In this document: in pieces, positions 43,481 to 48,132 of the stretch
Layout of the letters: every line of letters starts with the position of its first letter
Position numbering within the stretch: position 1 is the first letter of the stretch
Assembly: GCF_001435955.1 (NCBI RefSeq)
Contig: NZ_AYYT01000015.1
Span: 1-48,132, forward strand
Length of the DNA: 48,132 nucleotides
Reading direction: 5' to 3'
Source: Ligilactobacillus salivarius DSM 20555 = ATCC 11741
Lineage (GTDB): Bacteria > Bacillota > Bacilli > Lactobacillales > Lactobacillaceae
Notes under the pieces: model-generated
Databases searched by the model: none
Told to the model about the DNA's origin: nothing
What the model saw: only the letters and a program-made list of their open reading frames with translations
Program-made: the position numbers and the translations under genes

Positions 43481-43485
43481 CTTAC

Positions 43486-43875
43486 TTATTTATCAAATTT
43501 TGTAGATAGCATAGATAAATCTATACCAGTAGTATTATCTGCTTTTTCATTCAATAACGCTTCACGTTCAGCTTGTAGATCAGCTAATTTTTGATTCACA
43601 TCATCAAGCTTTTGTTGATGTGCAGTATCAGCAACTTTCTCTTCATTGAAGTTGGATATTACTTGTGAGGCTTTCTCTGAATATGCAGAGGTGCTAGCAG
43701 CTTTCTTAATCAAAGCTTCTGTAAAATCACCATCACCAACTAATTCAAGCGCTAGCTTAATCAAATTTCTAATTGAAACACTTTTATTATCTTGCGCATC
43801 CATCCATTCACGATATATACCATCAACAGTGATAGTGTATGATTTGGTTGAAGGATCCTTTGTTGGTCTAGCCAT
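43486..43875 (-). CDS. ParR-like plasmid partition adaptor protein
   Basis: This 129-residue protein has a short N-terminal DNA-binding region of ribbon-helix-helix type (ARPTKDPSTKSYTITVDGIYREWMDAQ) and a charged helical C-terminal half with a coiled coil (DVNQKLADLQAEREALL). It lies 20 bases after an actin-like gene, the standard place of ParR, which links the centromere DNA to ParM filaments. The family is assigned mainly from context. The ribosome binding site is AGGAAGTGAT on the minus strand. Confidence 0.75.
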   Translation of the reverse strand: MARPTKDPSTKSYTITVDGIYREWMDAQDNKSVSIRNLIKLALELVGDGDFTEALIKKAASTSAYSEKASQVISNFNEEKVADTAHQQKLDDVNQKLADLQAEREALLNEKADNTTGIDLSMLSTKFDK

Positions 43876-43895
43876 AAATTATCACTTCCTAATCT

Positions 43896-45122
43896 TTATT
43901 TAAGTACATTTAAGACTAATTCTAGTCCTTTTTCATTTAAAATTTGTGCATAAGACTTATCAATCCAAATTACAGGTACGTCAATACCTCCAGAGAAGTC
44001 TTTCATTTTCTGAGCCAATTTTTGACGAAGTTCAGTCTGTTCTAACATAGGAATTGATCCTCCGCCATAAACATATAGAACTTCAACATTTGCTCCAGCT
44101 TTTCTCATAGTTTTACTTGCGGCTTCAACAATCTTATCTGCAAAGGGTGCTAATTGTTCAAACACAGTCTGACGTACCTTATTTTGCATTCTCTTAGCTA
44201 AAGGGGATACGTCTTGGGATAAGTAATCCTGTAACTGTGAACGGGCCTCAAAATTCATATTTTGCGTTTGTAAGACGTCAATTGCATCTTGTAGAGCATT
44301 TCCATAACCAGTAGGTAAGCTAGTTGATGAGACAGCATTAGCTTTACCATCTTTAATAACAACTAGGTCTGTTGTTCCTTCGCCAATATCTATACCTAAT
44401 AAGTTTTTGATTTTGACTAAATCAGTTACTTCAATCTCTGTAGCTAATTCGGGATAATTTTTAGCAAAATCTTTCTTAATTAATCCCTTTAGTTTGATAT
44501 CACTGTTTTGAATATAAAGTTGTGCTACTTCGCCTTCTAGAGCAACATAAACTTTATTAAAGGTTAGAGATACAGTGATAGGATCTTTTAGATTATGGAA
44601 GACTACAGTATGCTTGCTATTAACGTATTTGTTAATATAACTATCAACAATACCATTCTTTTTACCCTCAGATACAGGTAGAGCAGTAGTCATATTAACT
44701 TCAGCATTAAGTTGTTCAGATAAATCTTCACCATTTTCAACAGCTAAAGCAACACGTTGAGCTGCAATCATACCTAAAGTTAGAATAATAGATAAATCAT
44801 TATCTGATTTGCCTGTAAAATCATTAACGTCAAAAGCTCTCATAGGTAATGAGCTTTTGACAGCAGCAGTTCCCAGTAAGAAACGGCCTTGAGTTTTAAC
44901 AGCTGAACTAGAAACAGTTATATCCATGTGATTAATCATATCAGATAGATAACTTAATTTTTCCTTCTCTGAATCAAACTCAACAGGCTTTGCTATATCT
45001 TGTTCACGTTGTAGTGCTAGCACTGAAGGAAAATGGATTTTAGTATCATTAACCTTAGCTTTTACACTACCGTAACCTAAATCATTTGCGACATTCATCT
45101 TTACAACATTATTTTTTGACAT
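43896..45122 (-). CDS. ParM/StbA-family actin-like plasmid segregation ATPase
   Basis: This 408-residue protein is an actin-fold ATPase: phosphate-1 loop NDLGYGSVKA (about 13-22), phosphate-2 loop LGIDIGEGTTDLVVI (about 245-259), and adenosine motif YVYGGGSIPML near the C terminus. Filaments of such proteins push plasmid copies apart before division. It forms an operon with the ParR-like gene, with RBS AGAGGTAA. It supports a plasmid or megaplasmid origin of the window. Confidence 0.88.
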   Translation of the reverse strand: MSKNNVVKMNVANDLGYGSVKAKVNDTKIHFPSVLALQREQDIAKPVEFDSEKEKLSYLSDMINHMDITVSSSAVKTQGRFLLGTAAVKSSLPMRAFDVNDFTGKSDNDLSIILTLGMIAAQRVALAVENGEDLSEQLNAEVNMTTALPVSEGKKNGIVDSYINKYVNSKHTVVFHNLKDPITVSLTFNKVYVALEGEVAQLYIQNSDIKLKGLIKKDFAKNYPELATEIEVTDLVKIKNLLGIDIGEGTTDLVVIKDGKANAVSSTSLPTGYGNALQDAIDVLQTQNMNFEARSQLQDYLSQDVSPLAKRMQNKVRQTVFEQLAPFADKIVEAASKTMRKAGANVEVLYVYGGGSIPMLEQTELRQKLAQKMKDFSGGIDVPVIWIDKSYAQILNEKGLELVLNVLK

Positions 45123-45186
45123 AGAAATTACCTCTTTCTATATCAATCCACCTTTAATTATACATAAAATAAATTTAAAATCAATA

Positions 45187-45300
45187 ATAAATGTTTGTTA
45201 AATGTATATAACTGTTTTTAAATGTTATTAATTGATTTTGTAATTAACAATTTGATGTTATAAAGCGTGTTATAATATTATTTAATGTTTTCAAACGTAT
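45187..45300. repeat. candidate parC centromere iterons
   Basis: About six degenerate copies of an AATGTTATAA-like unit lie at irregular spacing of 10-25 bases just upstream of parM (for example AAATGTTTGTTA, AAATGTATATAAC, AAATGTTATTAA, TGATGTTATAAAG, TTAATGTTTTC). In ParM systems the centromere that ParR binds usually lies here and also autoregulates the operon. Confidence 0.5.
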
Positions 45301-45393
45301 CTATGTGGTTTTGGAATTATAAAGAAAAAAATAGGAGAGTAGAAAAAATATATTGGTTTTGTTATAATCAAGTAGACATAGAAATTACTTTTG

Positions 45394-45424
45394 AGTGCTG
45401 GATAATTGTTCAGCACTTTTTTTA
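45394..45424 (+). terminator. plus-strand terminator in the intergenic region
   Basis: AGTGCTG (45394-45400) pairs with CAGCACT (45411-45417), followed by seven T. Confidence 0.8.
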
Positions 45425-45492
45425 ATATTCTATAAAAGAAATGTTGGTACAGAACCGAAAATCGGAAGATATTATTGTATAAGACCTAATAA

Positions 45493-45533
45493 CCACTAGA
45501 AAACATGTCGTGAAATTTTCCAGTGGCTTTTAT
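45493..45533 (+). terminator. second plus-strand terminator
   Basis: CCACTAGAAAA (45493-45503) pairs with TTTTCCAGTGG (45516-45526, one mismatch), followed by CTTTTATT. Confidence 0.7.
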
Positions 45534-45657
45534 TATACTTTGCTAACATAATTTTATTTGTACATACAACTTTTGTGGATATAAAATATAGAGAGGTATT
45601 CATAAAATTTAGTGAGGATATTAGGGGGGATAACAAAAACTTTTGAAATCTTTGTTG

Positions 45658-45686
45658 TTGAAATAAACTATTGAAACGGGTATTAT
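45658..45686 (+). promoter_or_regulatory. promoter of the surface protein gene
   Basis: TTGAAA (45658-45663), 17-base spacer, TATTAT (45681-45686). Confidence 0.7.
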
Positions 45687-45691
45687 AAAGT

Positions 45692-45709
45692 TGTAACTAG
45701 GGAGTTACA
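45692..45709 (+). promoter_or_regulatory. 5' leader hairpin of the surface protein mRNA
   Basis: TGTAACT-AGGG-AGTTACA is a perfect 7-base stem with a tetraloop at the expected mRNA 5' end, likely an mRNA-stabilising structure. Confidence 0.55.
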
Positions 45710-45768
45710 TCTATACATAAAGGAAAATATTCTTTATAGGAATAAGTTCGTAGAAAGGTATGATTTTT

Positions 45769-48132
45769 ATGCTATCTAAAAATAATAGGGGGTTACGGTT
45801 ACAAAAATATAGTGACCGTAAGCAACGCTTTACAATCAAACGTTTTAGTGTAGGGGTAGCGTCTGTTTTGATCGGAACCGCTTTTATGATGTATGGGTCT
45901 GCTTCGGCTGACCAAGTTTCATCGCTAAAATCTGGCGAAGCATCTTCAGTGGTTACTCAAGACAATAACCAGATAAATAGTGGTTCGGAAACCGGTAATC
46001 CAGAAGCAACCTCGACTGAAACATCGACAGTAACCAAAGAAACACCTAGTGTTAATAGTACTCAAGAGGAAACATCTGTTGACAGTGTATCACAAGATAC
46101 TGAAACTTCGGTTACAACCAAGGAAGTTTCAAGTCAAAATGCAAGCGAAGAATCTACATTTACTCAATTGAACACTAAACAATTATCAACTTCTGTAGAT
46201 ACTTCGGCTACTGATGAAGTTGCAACAAACCAATTGAGTGCAAGTTTATTAGCAACTACACCAACATTAGTTGCTACAGGTAATCGTTCAATGGGGACAA
46301 CAGATACAGGTGCAGTTAAAAACTATACTTTTGATAATTTAGCTTTTAACTTTGATAATTTATCGGATGCAAGTGTAAAAGCTGGCAATGATATTAATTT
46401 TAGAATTTCCATTTATCAAAAGGGTGCAAATTCAGGATCAAATTGGCAAATTCGTTTACAACTTGATTCAACAATTGCCGAGCAAGTATCTAGTATTAAG
46501 GCACATCCAGTTAATAGACCTGATAAATGGGTATACTTTGAAAGACAAGCGGGAACAAATATTTGGGCAGCTCCATACATTCGTGCTAATGGTGGTATCT
46601 TTGGTGGTGCCGATTTAGGGGCATATACAGTAGATGGTGTAATTGAATTAAAGGATACAGTTGGAAATGTCATTGCTAACGATAATAATAATATTCCATA
46701 TCGTGCATATGTCTATGATCAGCATAATCAAGCACCAATTAGTTCATCAATAACAGAAGGCTATTTTAATACACTTCCTGAACCTCAAATTTCAAATGAT
46801 ACAACTCGATTAAACAAATTTAAAAAATTGAGTGCATCAAGTCAAGTTCGCTTTGACCCAACAGTGGGTGAATATGGGGCATTTATTGTAGATGAAACTA
46901 TTTTGAAAAATGGTACTTTAGCCCTAGTTATGCAATATAACTTAGATGATACACAATATCATATTAATATTGACCCAGAACTTGTAGATAAATTTGAAAA
47001 TCCAGAGTACTATATTGGTCGTTATGATTTTGGTGGACCTGGATTTATTCCAACTTATTTTGAAGAAGACTATCGTGCCACTACATCATTTAATGATCAG
47101 GGACAAGCGTACTTTGATATTCCAGATGCAACTGCTTCATTAGGGAATACAACGTCTAAAAAAGAATATTTGAATGTTAATGGGGCACAAAACCCGATTA
47201 TTGTTAGAACTGTTTTGAAATTAAAACAATCGGCATATGATTTAATGACAACAGATGCTAGCGGTGAACCAGTCTTTTTAATTCCAAAAGACTCAGCAAT
47301 TTTACCAGTTGAACTTTACTTTAGTGACAATAATGGTGGGATGTTCCCAACTACTTATACAACGGGTGGACTTTTAGCACAAGAGTTACCAACAAATGTT
47401 GATGCAAATGTAAAACCTGTTTTACCAACAGGTGATAAACAAGACACTGGAATCAAAGTTGAATATGCAACAGACAAAACAACTATTACAGCTACTGATG
47501 CTAATGGAAATGATGTTCCGGTTGAAAAGGATGAAAAGACTGGTGAAGTCTATGTTTCAACTAAAGGAGCAAAGGGTCCTATTAAAGTTACAGTATCTGA
47601 TCCTTCGATGATTACTAATGTAGACGGGGTTAAGACAGGAGAATTTACAGCTGATGTTCCAGTTGTAGTCATTCCTGAAAAGACTCCAGTTGCAAATGTA
47701 TCTGAATTAACAGATAAAGAAAAGCGAGAAGTTGAAAACAAGGTAAAAGAAGCGAATAAGGATGTATTCCCAGATCCTGATAATACAGCTGTTACGGTTG
47801 AAAATGATGGAACAGCTACAATCACATATCCTGATAAATCGACACAAACTATTCCAGGAAGTGATTTGGTTCGATTAGCTCCACAAGGAAAAGATGTAAC
47901 AGTAGAAAAAGGTAAGACGCCAGAAGCAAAACAAGGAATTGCTAATGAAAAGGATTTACCTAAAGGAACAACATATGAATGGAAAACACCGGTAGACACA
48001 TCAACCCCAGGAGAAACCGAAGGTACAGTAGAAGTAACGTACCCAGATGGGACAAAAGATGAAGTACCGGTGAAGGTTCACGTAACAGATCCACGTACAG
48101 ATGCCGACAAGAATGACCCTAAAGGTCAAGAT
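45769..48132 (+). CDS. YSIRK-type cell-surface protein with Rib-like repeats (3' end outside the window)
   Basis: Read from the ATG at 45769, ten bases after AGAAAGG; an in-frame ATG at 45760 is too close to it. The frame stays open for 788 codons to the window end. Residues 1-48 form a YSIRK-like signal peptide (RFTIKRFSVGVASVLIGTAF, then SASADQ). A Ser/Thr/Glu-rich spacer follows (about 50-160), then a ~380-residue adhesin-like domain (about 165-545), then beta-rich tandem domains (IKVTVSDPSMITNV, TPGETEGTVEVTYPDGTKDE) of the Rib/alpha type. A C-terminal LPxTG anchor is expected beyond the window. The role is probably adhesion to host mucosa or biofilm; ligand unknown. Confidence 0.88.
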   Translation, partial: MLSKNNRGLRLQKYSDRKQRFTIKRFSVGVASVLIGTAFMMYGSASADQVSSLKSGEASSVVTQDNNQINSGSETGNPEATSTETSTVTKETPSVNSTQEETSVDSVSQDTETSVTTKEVSSQNASEESTFTQLNTKQLSTSVDTSATDEVATNQLSASLLATTPTLVATGNRSMGTTDTGAVKNYTFDNLAFNFDNLSDASVKAGNDINFRISIYQKGANSGSNWQIRLQLDSTIAEQVSSIKAHPVNRPDKWVYFERQAGTNIWAAPYIRANGGIFGGADLGAYTVDGVIELKDTVGNVIANDNNNIPYRAYVYDQHNQAPISSSITEGYFNTLPEPQISNDTTRLNKFKKLSASSQVRFDPTVGEYGAFIVDETILKNGTLALVMQYNLDDTQYHINIDPELVDKFENPEYYIGRYDFGGPGFIPTYFEEDYRATTSFNDQGQAYFDIPDATASLGNTTSKKEYLNVNGAQNPIIVRTVLKLKQSAYDLMTTDASGEPVFLIPKDSAILPVELYFSDNNGGMFPTTYTTGGLLAQELPTNVDANVKPVLPTGDKQDTGIKVEYATDKTTITATDANGNDVPVEKDEKTGEVYVSTKGAKGPIKVTVSDPSMITNVDGVKTGEFTADVPVVVIPEKTPVANVSELTDKEKREVENKVKEANKDVFPDPDNTAVTVENDGTATITYPDKSTQTIPGSDLVRLAPQGKDVTVEKGKTPEAKQGIANEKDLPKGTTYEWKTPVDTSTPGETEGTVEVTYPDGTKDEVPVKVHVTDPRTDADKNDPKGQD

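Larger units (their letters stand above)
42890..43485. other. gene-free region beside the partition genes
   Basis: No gene is seen in these ~600 bases, which are very AT-rich. They contain a short array of TCAGAA(C/T)T motifs near 43329-43365 and a plus-strand hairpin with a long T-run at 43425-43450. It may hold a small plus-strand RNA or plasmid-maintenance sites. Confidence 0.4.
45123..45768. other. gene-free region between parM and the surface protein gene
   Basis: No gene is seen in these ~645 bases. They contain the candidate centromere, two plus-strand terminators and the promoter and leader hairpin of the surface protein gene, all listed separately. Confidence 0.6.

Noticed and set aside
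1-48132. CRISPR arrays, tRNA or rRNA genes, complete IS elements
   Set aside because: No regular repeat-spacer pattern, no cloverleaf or rRNA sequence and no transposase gene were seen.

Overview
The window is low-GC, Lactobacillales-type Firmicute DNA with strong AGGAGG-type ribosome binding sites. The combination of fermentative AdhE and PflB/PflA, a sorbitol PTS operon, D-lactate dehydrogenase, an actin-type ParM/ParR partition pair and a YSIRK surface protein fits, from memory, a Ligilactobacillus salivarius-like megaplasmid. That identification is an inference; only the partition genes directly argue for an extrachromosomal replicon.

Layout. (1) 1-4105: adhE behind candidate Rex and CcpA operators, then a FabK/nitronate monooxygenase-family flavoprotein. 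(2) 4106-7030: a decayed prophage scrap holding a minor-capsid/toxin-50 fusion, a frameshifted putative immunity gene, a scaffold-gene remnant, a stop-interrupted small membrane gene and a broken tape-measure gene. (3) 7168-13215: a CcpA-type site followed by a sorbitol operon (dehydrogenase, PRD regulator, GutM, PTS EIIC/EIIBC/EIIA) and a transaldolase-family gene; then ldhD on the minus strand and an EIIC-like membrane protein. (4) 15560-27356: a defence island. It opens with an unusual pair, a single-TRD HsdS and an HsdM-like protein lacking the canonical catalytic motif, behind a promoter flanked by two identical palindrome-armed repeats. A full type I restriction-modification system follows (hsdM, hsdS, tyrosine recombinase, two silent hsdS half-genes, hsdR). 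A two-gene Kiwa-like system (kwaB, kwaA) is inserted between the shuffling S cassettes and hsdR. (5) 27357-28030: a gene-free, less AT-rich, hairpin-dense stretch ending in a terminator, probably a large structured RNA (ROOL/L. salivarius lncRNA type). (6) 28064-31815: a small XRE regulator, a ClC-family channel with a frameshifted start, a Cys-rich leader-like peptide and an OppA-type lipoprotein. (7) 32042-37139: the sufCDSUB Fe-S assembly operon, followed by a short VIT-family transporter. (8) 38140-41432: pflB-pflA with cre and Rex-like sites like those of adhE. (9) Minus strand: patatin-like lipase, an unknown 100-aa protein and parM-parR with a candidate centromere. (10) 45769-end: the 5' part of a large YSIRK/Rib-repeat surface protein that runs off the window.

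Functionally, adhE, pflBA, ldhD and the sorbitol operon form a redox-balancing fermentation set; sorbitol yields extra NADH that AdhE can dispose of, and CcpA/Rex-like sites tie these genes together. The suf operon supplies Fe-S clusters, which PflA needs. The most unusual part is the defence island. Four copies of one 13-bp sequence bound the HsdS C-terminal cassettes as inverted repeats. One copy coincides with a possible promoter for Kiwa and hsdR, so recombination might change both DNA specificity and Kiwa expression.
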